Shown here: piece after piece, positions 1 to 6,140 of the stretch
Layout of the letters: each line of letters starts with the position of its first letter
Position numbering within the stretch: position 1 is the first letter of the stretch
Assembly: GCA_010365175.1 (NCBI GenBank)
Contig: JAAFGW010000131.1
Location: forward strand, 1-7,704
DNA: 7,704 bases
From: Sulfuriferula multivorans
GTDB lineage: Bacteria > Pseudomonadota > Gammaproteobacteria > Burkholderiales > Thiobacillaceae
Direction: 5' to 3'
Program-made: the position numbers and the translations under genes
Notes under the pieces: model-generated
Database searches by the model: none
Seen by the model: the letters and a program-made list of their open reading frames with translations, nothing else
What the model was told of the DNA's origin: nothing

Positions 1-2
1 AT

Positions 3-1481
3 TCCGATGGTGATACCGAAGTCATTTTGCGCGCCTATCTTGAATGGGATGAAGCGTGTGTTGAGCGCCTGCATGGCATGTTTGCATTTGCCATCTGGAA
101 CCGCGAGACGCTGTTTCTGGCGCGCGATCGGCTCGGCATCAAGCCGCTGTATTACAGCGAGAACCTGGGGTGCTTTCGGTTCGCTTCGACGCCGCAGGCA
201 CTGCTTGCTGCGGGCGGGGTCGATACCGGAATCGATGCTGTCGCGTTGCATCATCTGTTTACCCTGCATGCGGTGGTGCCCGCGCCACGCACGATCTACA
301 ACGGCATCCGCAAGCTGGCACCCGGTACTACGTTAACGCTGGATTTGCGTGGCAAGCTGAACCATAAACGTTACTGGTCGCTCAAGGCACAGCGTCCGGC
401 GTTACCCCGAACCGCCGCTGAGTGGACCGAAGCCATCCACGAAAGCCTGCGCCAGGCAGTCAAGAAGCGCATTGAAATTGCTGATGTGAAAGTGGGCGTG
501 CTGCTCTCGGGCGGGCTTGACTCGAGCCTGCTGGTGGCCTTGCTGGCCGAGCAGGGTGTACCTGACCTGATGACCTTTTCGGTCGGCTTCGAGGACCAGC
601 CAGAAGAGCGCGGCAACGAGTTCGAGTACTCCGACCCGGTGGCCGCAATGTATGGCACGCGCCACCACAAATTCCTGATCCCCAATTCGGAAGTCCTGCG
701 TCGCCTGCCTGAAGCGGTGGACGCCATGAGCGAGCCGATGTTTGCGCAGGATGCGGTGGCTTTTTACCTGTTGTCCGAGCAGGTCAGCAAAACCGTGAAA
801 GTGGTGCAAAGCGGACAGGGTGCGGACGAAGTCTTTGGCGGATATTTCTGGTATTCACGGATGGCAGCAGAAACCACCGGCTCGCCGCTGGATCGCTTTC
901 GCAAACATTATTTCGATCGCGATCACGACGAGTTTCTTGAAATGGCCATGCCGGCGTATCACGGCCTGGATTACACCGCGGAGACCATCGCTACGCATCT
1001 GGCGGAACCTTTTGCCGATGACTTCATCGATCAGGTATTGCGCATGGACACCACCATGCTCATTACCGACGATCCGGTGAAGCGCGTCGACAACATGACC
1101 ATGGCATGGGGACTGGAAGCGCGGGTGCCGTTTCTCGATCACCAGTTGGTGGAACTGGCGGCTTCCATGCCAGCCGAACTGAAGCTGGCATCCGGAGGCA
1201 AGCATGTGTTGAAGACCATCGCGCGGGGGCTGGTACCCGATGCGGTAATTGACCGCAAGAAAGGCTATTTCCCGATGCCTGCGCTCAAGTTTGTGCGGGG
1301 TGATTTTTTGAATTTCATGCAGGATATTTTGAATTCGCAGGCCTGCCGCGAACGCGGTTTGTACCATCGCGCCTATGTGAACAAACTGCTGGATGCGCCA
1401 GAACAGCACCACACCCGGATTCAGGGCAGCAAGCTGTGGCATCTGGCATTACTGGAATACTGGTTACAAAAAAATGCGTAA
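3..1481 (+). CDS. asnO: N-acetylglutaminylglutamine amidotransferase-like asparagine synthase (5' partial)
   Basis: Glutamine-dependent amidotransferase of the asparagine synthase B fold; in the NAGGN pathway it would amidate N-acetylglutaminylglutamine to give a dipeptide osmolyte in the cytoplasm. The frame is open from base 3 (SDGDTEVILRAYLEW), so the real start, the Cys2 nucleophile and roughly 75-100 residues lie upstream. Visible are the end of the glutaminase domain (GMFAFAIWNRE, ARDRLGIKPLYY), the PP-loop SGGLDSS at nt 507-527, SGQGADEVFGGYFWY in the synthetase domain, and DDPVKRVDNMTMAWGLEAR with the RVPFLDH motif. The block EPMFAQDAVAFYLLSEQVSK followed by VKVVQSGQGADE, and the KKGYFPMPALKF segment, are typical of the NAGGN subgroup; ordinary AsnB and exosortase-associated paralogues usually have SGDGGDE there. 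The usual partners, a GNAT-ligase fusion and an M42 peptidase, are not downstream; they may lie upstream. Family is certain; the substrate is inferred from remembered motifs. Confidence 0.88.
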   Translation, partial: SDGDTEVILRAYLEWDEACVERLHGMFAFAIWNRETLFLARDRLGIKPLYYSENLGCFRFASTPQALLAAGGVDTGIDAVALHHLFTLHAVVPAPRTIYNGIRKLAPGTTLTLDLRGKLNHKRYWSLKAQRPALPRTAAEWTEAIHESLRQAVKKRIEIADVKVGVLLSGGLDSSLLVALLAEQGVPDLMTFSVGFEDQPEERGNEFEYSDPVAAMYGTRHHKFLIPNSEVLRRLPEAVDAMSEPMFAQDAVAFYLLSEQVSKTVKVVQSGQGADEVFGGYFWYSRMAAETTGSPLDRFRKHYFDRDHDEFLEMAMPAYHGLDYTAETIATHLAEPFADDFIDQVLRMDTTMLITDDPVKRVDNMTMAWGLEARVPFLDHQLVELAASMPAELKLASGGKHVLKTIARGLVPDAVIDRKKGYFPMPALKFVRGDFLNFMQDILNSQACRERGLYHRAYVNKLLDAPEQHHTRIQGSKLWHLALLEYWLQKNA

Positions 1482-2730
1482 ATTGTTTGTTAAATTGTTT
1501 GTAGTGTTGGCCGCGCTGAGTGTTTTTCCCGCCCACGCGCAAAGTGGTTTTGATGCCTGGTTGGCCGCGTTCCGTCAGGAAGCGTCAGCACAGGGTATTT
1601 CCACCGCAACGCTCGATGCTGCCCTCACCGGCATTACGCCGATTGAACGCGTGGTGGAGCTCGACCAGCGACAGCCGGAATTCCAGCAAACTTTTTACGA
1701 ATACCTGAGCCGTCGCGTGACCGCGTATCGGATTTCACGGGGCGGAGTGCTGCTACAGGAAAACAGCGCGCTGCTGGATGCCGTTGAGCAGCAATATGGT
1801 GTTCCCAAGGCTGTTCTGGTGTCGTTTTGGGGACTGGAAACAAACTTTGGCAAGAATCTTGGCAGCCTCAATATCCCGGCCAGTCTGGCCACGCTGGCTT
1901 ATGACGGACGGCGCAGTCAGTTTTTCCGCAGCCAGCTGCTCGATGCCTTGCGCATCATCGATGCCGGTCACGTTCAGGCAATCGACATGAACGGCTCCTG
2001 GGCCGGCGCCATGGGGCACATGCAGTTCATGCCGTCGACCTTCCGCGCCTATGCGGTGGATGGCGATGGAGATGGCCGTATCGATTTATGGAATTCGATC
2101 CCGGATGCCATGGTCTCCGGGGCAAATTATCTGAAGCGTGCAGGGTGGCGCGCAAATGAACCGGTGGCGCGGGAAGTGCGGCTGCCGGAAGACTTTGACT
2201 TCCGGCAAGCCAGCGCCGGTTACCGCTTGCCCGTGGAGAAGTGGACCGCACTCGGCGTATTGACGGCCGATGCCACGCCGTTGCCCAGTGCGGCCGGAGA
2301 TGCCGCCATACTCTTGCCACAGGGTTGGCAGGGGCCGGCCTTCATGGTGTTTGATAACTTTAATGTGGTGATGCGGTGGAACCGTTCGGTGAATTACGCG
2401 TTATCAGTGGCGCAATTGGCGCATCAACTTGCGGGCGGCAGCGCGCTGACTGTGCAGGGGCCTGAGACCGGCGCACTGAGCACGGCGCAGCTAAAAGCAT
2501 TGCAGCAGGCGTTGAATGAAATGGGCTATGACGCCGGCCCAATCGACGGCTTGCTGGGCTCGCAGACACAAAGTGCCATCCGGATCTACCAGGCGGTATA
2601 TCGATTGCCCGCAGACGGATACCCTGCGCCCAGCCTGCTGGCCCATGTTGAAACACAACATGCTGCTGCAGCGGCCGCCGGAAAGCTGACCGGCGCGCTT
2701 GTGCCGACCTTTTCCGATCCGGAAGAGTAA
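1474..2730 (+). CDS. lytic murein transglycosylase (MltB/SLT_2 family) with C-terminal peptidoglycan-binding domain
   Basis: Periplasmic enzyme that cleaves the MurNAc-GlcNAc bond of peptidoglycan, forming 1,6-anhydroMurNAc ends, used in wall remodelling. The ATG at 1474 gives 418 aa and is preferred over the longer open frame back to 1393 because it starts a clean signal peptide (MRKLFVKLFVVLAALSVFPA, probable cleavage AHA|QS near residue 23). No lipobox Cys is seen, so it is probably soluble, unlike E. coli MltB. The catalytic Glu is predicted at E122 in FWGLETNFG. Residues 175-190 carry SWAGAMGHMQFMPSTF, and 196-206 hold an EF-hand-like loop (DGDGDGRIDLW) as in MltB. A PG_binding_1 domain covers about 335-392 (LQQALNEMGYDAGPIDGLLG). 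It overlaps the upstream amidotransferase by 8 bp and has no good Shine-Dalgarno of its own, which suggests translational coupling. Close to the MltB_2 subgroup. Confidence 0.93.
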   Translation: MRKLFVKLFVVLAALSVFPAHAQSGFDAWLAAFRQEASAQGISTATLDAALTGITPIERVVELDQRQPEFQQTFYEYLSRRVTAYRISRGGVLLQENSALLDAVEQQYGVPKAVLVSFWGLETNFGKNLGSLNIPASLATLAYDGRRSQFFRSQLLDALRIIDAGHVQAIDMNGSWAGAMGHMQFMPSTFRAYAVDGDGDGRIDLWNSIPDAMVSGANYLKRAGWRANEPVAREVRLPEDFDFRQASAGYRLPVEKWTALGVLTADATPLPSAAGDAAILLPQGWQGPAFMVFDNFNVVMRWNRSVNYALSVAQLAHQLAGGSALTVQGPETGALSTAQLKALQQALNEMGYDAGPIDGLLGSQTQSAIRIYQAVYRLPADGYPAPSLLAHVETQHAAAAAAGKLTGALVPTFSDPEE

Positions 2731-2782
2731 TCTTGATGCCACTTTTCCCGTATAGGGTTTTTTCGGCATTCGATTCGATAGT

Positions 2783-2790
2783 GGGGAGAG
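2783..2790 (+). promoter_or_regulatory. ribosome binding site deciding the GTG start at 2795
   Basis: The purine run GGGGAGAG contains GGAG at 2785-2788, six bases before the GTG at 2795. The nearby ATG at 2791 is in another frame and hits a stop after three codons, so the GTG is the start. The 64-bp gap between 2730 and 2795 shows no strong promoter. Confidence 0.65.
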
Positions 2791-2794
2791 ATGG

Positions 2795-3181
2795 GTGAGT
2801 GACGCGCGAAATGTATTGGGTACCCTGCTGCAGGTGTGCGGCGTGTCGCCGATGACCGGCTTTGTCCGCGACGGCATATGCCATACTGGGCAGGAAGATA
2901 TCGGCAGTCATACGGTCTGCGTTCAGATGACCGATGCGTTTTTGCAGTATTCACTCAGCCGTGGCAACGACCTCGTTAGCCCCGCCCCAGAATACGATTT
3001 CCCCGGTCTGAAAGAAGGCGACCGCTGGTGTATGTGCGCCTCGCGTTGGCTTGCCGCAGCTGAAGACGGCGTGGCGCCTCCCGTGATCCTGGAAGCCACC
3101 CACATTCGCGCGTTACAGGTCACCACCCTGGCAGACCTGCAATACCATGGTTTGCGTGCAAAAGAATTGCCCGGCGCATGA
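2795..3181 (+). CDS. DUF2237 family protein
   Basis: A 128-aa member of DUF2237, a conserved small bacterial family of unknown function. Features I associate with the family are NVLGTLLQVCG near the start, GFVRDGICHTGQEDIGSHTV (residues 22-41), the SRGNDL segment, FPGLKEGDRWCMCASRW (69-85) and APPVILEATH (94-103). The conserved cysteines at about 15, 29, 42, 79 and 81 could bind metal or form disulfides, but no activity is established. No signal peptide or membrane segment is seen, so it is probably cytoplasmic. Translation starts at GTG with a good Shine-Dalgarno. The gene is complete; element A begins only 2-3 bp past its stop codon, so any original 3' terminator has been replaced or displaced by the element. 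Confidence 0.92.
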   Translation: MSDARNVLGTLLQVCGVSPMTGFVRDGICHTGQEDIGSHTVCVQMTDAFLQYSLSRGNDLVSPAPEYDFPGLKEGDRWCMCASRWLAAAEDGVAPPVILEATHIRALQVTTLADLQYHGLRAKELPGA

Positions 3182-3183
3182 GC

Positions 3184-3380
3184 CTAGTGTCGTGAATCAG
3201 AAATATCGCAACATGAAACGGCGTATTTTACCCGACAGCCTGACGGCTTGGGCACAGGTTCCGCATGGCTGCGTTGCTCGTCGTTGCCATAGAACCAGCT
3301 ATGTCGCCTCCTCGCGCCTTGCCACGCGAAAAAATCCATCCGTTTCATCATGTTCCCCTATTTCTGATTCATGACACTAG
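3184..3380. repeat. MITE-like inverted-repeat element A (197 bp)
   Basis: A non-coding element bounded by 22-bp terminal inverted repeats, 3184-3205 and 3359-3380, that match at 21 of 22 positions (CTAGTGTCGTGAATCAG against CTAGTGTCATGAATCAG). The arms continue inward: AACATGAAACGG at 3210-3221 pairs with 3340-3354, interrupted by a 3-base insertion. A central hairpin joins CATAG 3288-3292 to CTATG 3299-3303. The left arm is about 30 bp longer than the right. Each end carries TA just outside GTGTC, which would fit a TA target duplication of the IS630/Tc1-mariner type; that class is inferred. There is no transposase, so it would have to be mobilised in trans. It fills the gap between the DUF2237 stop and the next gene and, as RNA, would fold into a long imperfect hairpin. 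Confidence 0.82.
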
Positions 3381-3664
3381 TGTGCTGGAAATGCGGCGCC
3401 AGTCTGGCCGGTAAATTGCTGCCGCTGTCACGCCTGGATACGTGCCCCAGTTGCCGGACCGACTTGCACGTCTGTCGGTTGTGTCGGCACTTTGATGCGC
3501 ATCGCGCTGGCCAGTGCCGCGAACTGGCGGCCGAGCGCGTGGCTGACAAAATACGCGTCAACGACTGCGGCTGGTTTGTGCCGCGGCTGGAAGCCTATCG
3601 AGGCGGCGGCGCCATCATGGCGCAGGCCAGTCGGGGCGCACTCGATGACTTGTTCAAGAAGTGA
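3371..3664 (+). CDS. small double-zinc-finger protein (Cys-rich, 97 aa)
   Basis: A short cytoplasmic protein with two probable C4 zinc sites: C5-x2-C8 with C25-x2-C28 (CWKCGA then CPSCR), and C35-x2-C38 with C49 and C66 (CRLCRHF, then C in GQCRE, then C in NDCGWF). The pattern of a CWKCGA start, LPLSR, CPSCRTDLHVCRLC and a later N-x-C-x-x-F resembles a small uncharacterised proteobacterial family. The role is unknown; nucleic-acid or protein binding is only a guess. The start is uncertain. The ATG at 3371 lies inside the right inverted repeat of element A; the in-frame GTG at 3380, at the very edge of the element, gives an MCWKCGA start closer to the family form. Neither has a Shine-Dalgarno, because the element occupies the leader. 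It faces the C13 peptidase gene, with 39 bp between their stops. Confidence 0.8.
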   Translation: MTLVCWKCGASLAGKLLPLSRLDTCPSCRTDLHVCRLCRHFDAHRAGQCRELAAERVADKIRVNDCGWFVPRLEAYRGGGAIMAQASRGALDDLFKK

Positions 3665-3674
3665 GACGAAGATT

Positions 3675-3690
3675 TAGTGTCGTGAATCAG
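3675..3690 (+). repeat. solitary 16-bp copy of the element A terminal repeat
   Basis: TAGTGTCGTGAATCAG is identical to positions 3185-3200, the left end of element A, and is in the same orientation; the match stops sharply at base 17. No matching right end is seen further right in the window. It lies between two convergent genes, 10 bp after the zinc-finger stop and 13 bp before the peptidase stop. It may be the remnant of a second element. Confidence 0.7.
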
Positions 3691-3702
3691 CTTGCTGGAT
3701 TC
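3684..3702. terminator. possible weak bidirectional hairpin between convergent genes
   Basis: GAATCAG and CTGGATTC can pair around a CTTG loop as about 7 base pairs with one bulged G. It sits between two convergent stops, where a shared terminator would be useful. There is no U-tract on either strand, so intrinsic termination is doubtful. Confidence 0.22.
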
Positions 3703-3703
3703 G

Positions 3704-5029
3704 TCAGTCAAACCGGCCTCGCCAATGTGCCGCAAATTGATTGCCCATAGCCATTTGCGGTTGTGAGGGCGTGAGCCCCTCTGCCTTTTCCCGTTCGGCT
3801 ATTCGCCTTTTGGCCATTTCAAATGCGGCCGTGAACGAACGCGTTTTATTGAGTGCCTCTTCGAAATAGGCGCGGCCAAAGTCGGTCATGCTGTTGCTGT
3901 CATCGCAGCCGAAAGAGTTCCGGTCAGCACTTGAGGCGGTAATCACTAACGTGTTGTCGTCGCGTAGCGCGGGGATGAAGCCGCCAGAATAGCAGGCAGA
4001 AACGACAATGACCTTCCACTTGATGGGGGTGGCGGCCAGCGCGGTTTTCAGTCGCTCGGGGGTCAGCTGTGTCAGGTCGAGGCCGTTGTTGTTCACCGAG
4101 ATATACGCGGGATCCGTCGCGCCATGGCTGGTTACAAACAGGAACAGCACATCCTCTTCGGGGTCGAGTAATTCGCCCACACGGTTCAGCGTGATTTGCA
4201 ACGCGGTGGTGCTGGCGATGGGTACCCCTGAGGTTGCCTTGGTGTTGTTGATGAGGACAACCGAGCGACCACGAGTATCGAACCGGTTATCGAACAGCGC
4301 GCGAACCGTATTCACTTCCTTCATGAAGACATCCTGCCAGCCGTAGCCGGCAAAACCGACAAAGTAGAGGTCGGGCGTTTTAGGGCGCTGTGGTTGCAGC
4401 GTGTTCAGGGTTTGTTCCAACAGACCGGCTTGCTGGTAGAGCAGCGCTTCGTGGCGACCGATGCCGAGCGTTTGCGTTTCGGGTGAAGCGGGGTACCAGG
4501 CTTCTTCGCGCGGCAGTAGCCATAATTCAGCGGCCAATATGGCGACCAGAAATCCGCTGATTGCGATCCATTTCGCGCGCTTCAGCGGGGCCCATACCCC
4601 CACGGCACGCATCAGCAGCAGCATGATCAAGAGCAGCCACCCCAGCATCCAGGCCCACGCACTTCCCTGACTCAGTTCCAGCGTCTGCCAGGCGCTGCGG
4701 CTGGCGTAGGTATAGGCAATCAGCATGGGCGACATGGCTGTTGCAGCCACCGCGTAACCCGGTAACAACGCTGGCGTATGCGTCCAGAAAGCCAGCAGCG
4801 CAGCCATGCCGAGGGTCAGGGTGACGGAGGCCAGCGCAGTCAGAATAAAACCGGTATTGAAATAACCATCGCCGTCGAGACCGAGATAGGCGGCCCCCAT
4901 GCCAAGCCCAAATTCGACGCCGGATAACAGCACCAGTTGAGGAATCGAAACGTGGAACTGGTCTGCGGTGACACGCTGAAATGTCGCGAGTCGAAATCCG
5001 GCCAGAAGATTAAGTAATAGCGCACGCAT
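3704..5029 (-). CDS. membrane-anchored C13 family (legumain/caspase-fold) peptidase
   Basis: A 441-aa predicted inner-membrane cysteine peptidase. The N-terminal half has about five hydrophobic segments (near 31-50, 60-81, 88-108, 124-145 and 152-172), resembling a Yip1-type membrane domain. With the basic N-terminus inside, five spans would put the rest in the periplasm. The C-terminal half (about 215-435) has the clan CD pattern: a beta strand then His in FLFVTSHGATD (H302), and a strand then Cys in VIVVSACYSGGF (C346), followed by LVITASSADRNSFG (361-374). That dyad and spacing fit Peptidase_C13 and related caspase-fold families. Known C13 enzymes include legumain and the GPI8 transamidase; the bacterial substrates are unknown. 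The ATG at 5029 lies only 6 bp from element B, which supplies the whole leader; upstream in-frame codons run into a stop within the element. No clear Shine-Dalgarno is seen, only an AGG 11 bases upstream, inside the element. Confidence 0.85.
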   Translation of the reverse strand: MRALLLNLLAGFRLATFQRVTADQFHVSIPQLVLLSGVEFGLGMGAAYLGLDGDGYFNTGFILTALASVTLTLGMAALLAFWTHTPALLPGYAVAATAMSPMLIAYTYASRSAWQTLELSQGSAWAWMLGWLLLIMLLLMRAVGVWAPLKRAKWIAISGFLVAILAAELWLLPREEAWYPASPETQTLGIGRHEALLYQQAGLLEQTLNTLQPQRPKTPDLYFVGFAGYGWQDVFMKEVNTVRALFDNRFDTRGRSVVLINNTKATSGVPIASTTALQITLNRVGELLDPEEDVLFLFVTSHGATDPAYISVNNNGLDLTQLTPERLKTALAATPIKWKVIVVSACYSGGFIPALRDDNTLVITASSADRNSFGCDDSNSMTDFGRAYFEEALNKTRSFTAAFEMAKRRIAEREKAEGLTPSQPQMAMGNQFAAHWRGRFD

Positions 5030-5035
5030 GGGACT

Positions 5036-5196
5036 TAGAGCCTGTTCCTCAATAACATGAACATTTTACTCGCTGGGCTTGGGCGCGCTGCGTCGTTGCG
5101 AATCGCTTGTGTGGCTCGCCACACGGCGCGCTCCGCGCCTAGCATCGCATCCCAATCCAGCGGCAAAATGTCCAAGTTATTTCGTTACAGGCTCTA
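5036..5196. repeat. MITE-like inverted-repeat element B (about 161 bp)
   Basis: A non-coding element whose ends, TAGAGCCTGT at 5036 and ACAGGCTCTA ending at 5196, are perfect 10-bp inverted repeats. The arms extend to roughly 46 bp with mismatches (AATAAC, ACATTTT, CGCTGG and TTGGG recur on both sides). The centre has a perfect 7-bp hairpin, GTGTGGC 5109-5115 with GCCACAC 5118-5124, followed by a GC-rich near-palindrome, GGCGCGCTCCGCGCC. TA at both outer edges would fit a TA target duplication (inferred). No protein is encoded. It fills the whole space between the EamA and C13 peptidase genes, so it could act as a processing or attenuation hairpin in a minus-strand transcript. Confidence 0.78.
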
Positions 5197-6120
5197 ATCA
5201 GTTGAATTGGACGGTAGGCCCTTATCGGCTGTCGGGCGCGGGGACTGGAGCGAGCGCAACGCGCGCCACTCATATAACACCAGCCCCGTTCCGATCAGCG
5301 CGATGCCGGCCCAGCCCATCGCCGGAATGAATTCGTTATTGAGTGTCTGCCCGAGCAACAAGGCCATCACGGGGGTGACCAACATGATCAGTGCCACGCG
5401 GCCGGCATCGAGATGTTTGATGATGTAGTAATACAGGGTGAATCCCACCACCGAGCCCAGCACGCCCAGATAGATAATCGCGGCGCTGGCGCGAGGTGTA
5501 ATGTCGGGTGGAAGCTGGGCCGAGTCAGCGATCAGCCACGCCAGCACGAATAGCGGCGTCGCCACCCCGAGTGAGCCGGTGGTGATCGCCAGTGGCGACG
5601 CGCGCAGGTTGATCCGCTTGATCCATACCAGGCCCAGCGCCTGCGTCATCATCCCCACCACCACTGCGACCGTGCCGAGCGTGGCCTGTGTGTCGTCACC
5701 CGGCCATGGCTGCCCAAAGATCAGCCACAAGCCAGCCAAGGCGATCACCAGCCCTGTCAGGCGCAACGGAGTGAGCGTGCGCTCACTCAGCCACAGTGCA
5801 GCGAACACCCCGGTAACCAGCGGCGACAGCCCGAAGATCACTGAAATCAGCCCCGATGGAATGTGCAGCGCGCCCCAATAGGTGAGCAGCATCGTCACGC
5901 ACATCGACAGCCCGCTGATCGCATACAGTTGTCGCGCCGCCGGGGTGAATGGAAACGCAGTACGAGTGACGCGCAACAGCAGCAGGCAGATCGCCAGCCC
6001 AATCAGCATCCGCGCCATCACCGCGAAACTGAAACTGGCCCCCTGTGCGCTCCATTGAATGCCGAGCGGCGTGGTGGACCAGATGAGGATGACGCCGAGA
6101 TAGGCGGCGGGGATGGACAT
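5194..6120 (-). CDS. EamA/DMT family transporter (10 TM)
   Basis: An inner-membrane protein of the drug/metabolite transporter superfamily, typically a metabolite or amino-acid exporter; the substrate cannot be told from sequence. From the ATG at 6120 it has 308 aa with ten hydrophobic segments (about 4-22, 31-50, 63-83, 86-110, 117-136, 146-166, 177-197, 211-232, 240-260 and 264-284), i.e. two EamA repeats. Typical signatures are IWSTTPLGIQW at the start, SGLISVIFGLSPLVTGVFAA in repeat 1, and VVGFTLYYYIIKHLDAG with MLVTPVMALLLGQ in repeat 2. The frame stays open to an ATG at 6168, but that adds a 16-aa polar extension and overlaps the upstream gene, so 6120 is preferred; neither has a clear Shine-Dalgarno. 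The TAG stop is contributed by the edge of element B, so the last residues may differ from the ancestral protein. Confidence 0.9.
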   Translation of the reverse strand: MSIPAAYLGVILIWSTTPLGIQWSAQGASFSFAVMARMLIGLAICLLLLRVTRTAFPFTPAARQLYAISGLSMCVTMLLTYWGALHIPSGLISVIFGLSPLVTGVFAALWLSERTLTPLRLTGLVIALAGLWLIFGQPWPGDDTQATLGTVAVVVGMMTQALGLVWIKRINLRASPLAITTGSLGVATPLFVLAWLIADSAQLPPDITPRASAAIIYLGVLGSVVGFTLYYYIIKHLDAGRVALIMLVTPVMALLLGQTLNNEFIPAMGWAGIALIGTGLVLYEWRALRSLQSPRPTADKGLPSNSTD

Positions 6121-6140
6121 GGGTGGGTGCTTACTAACGT

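Noticed and set aside
855..1442. 195-aa minus-strand open frame
   Set aside because: It lies antisense inside the amidotransferase gene, whose frame carries clear family motifs; the predicted peptide has no recognisable domain.
1393..1473. Earlier start for the lytic transglycosylase
   Set aside because: It would place 27 residues before a clean signal peptide and lie entirely inside the amidotransferase gene.
2747..2763. CCC-GTATA-GGG followed by six T after the transglycosylase gene, possible terminator
   Set aside because: Only three base pairs of stem; too weak to call an intrinsic terminator.
2360..2911. 183-aa minus-strand open frame spanning the transglycosylase end and the DUF2237 start
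   Set aside because: It is antisense to two well-supported genes and has no protein-like pattern; a GC-rich shadow.
3147..3374. 75-aa plus-strand frame covering element A
   Set aside because: It starts in the DUF2237 gene and reads through the inverted-repeat element; low-complexity, with no domain.
3184..3690. A composite transposon with the zinc-finger gene as cargo
   Set aside because: The orphan end at 3675 points away from the gene, so it cannot be the right end of a unit starting at 3184.
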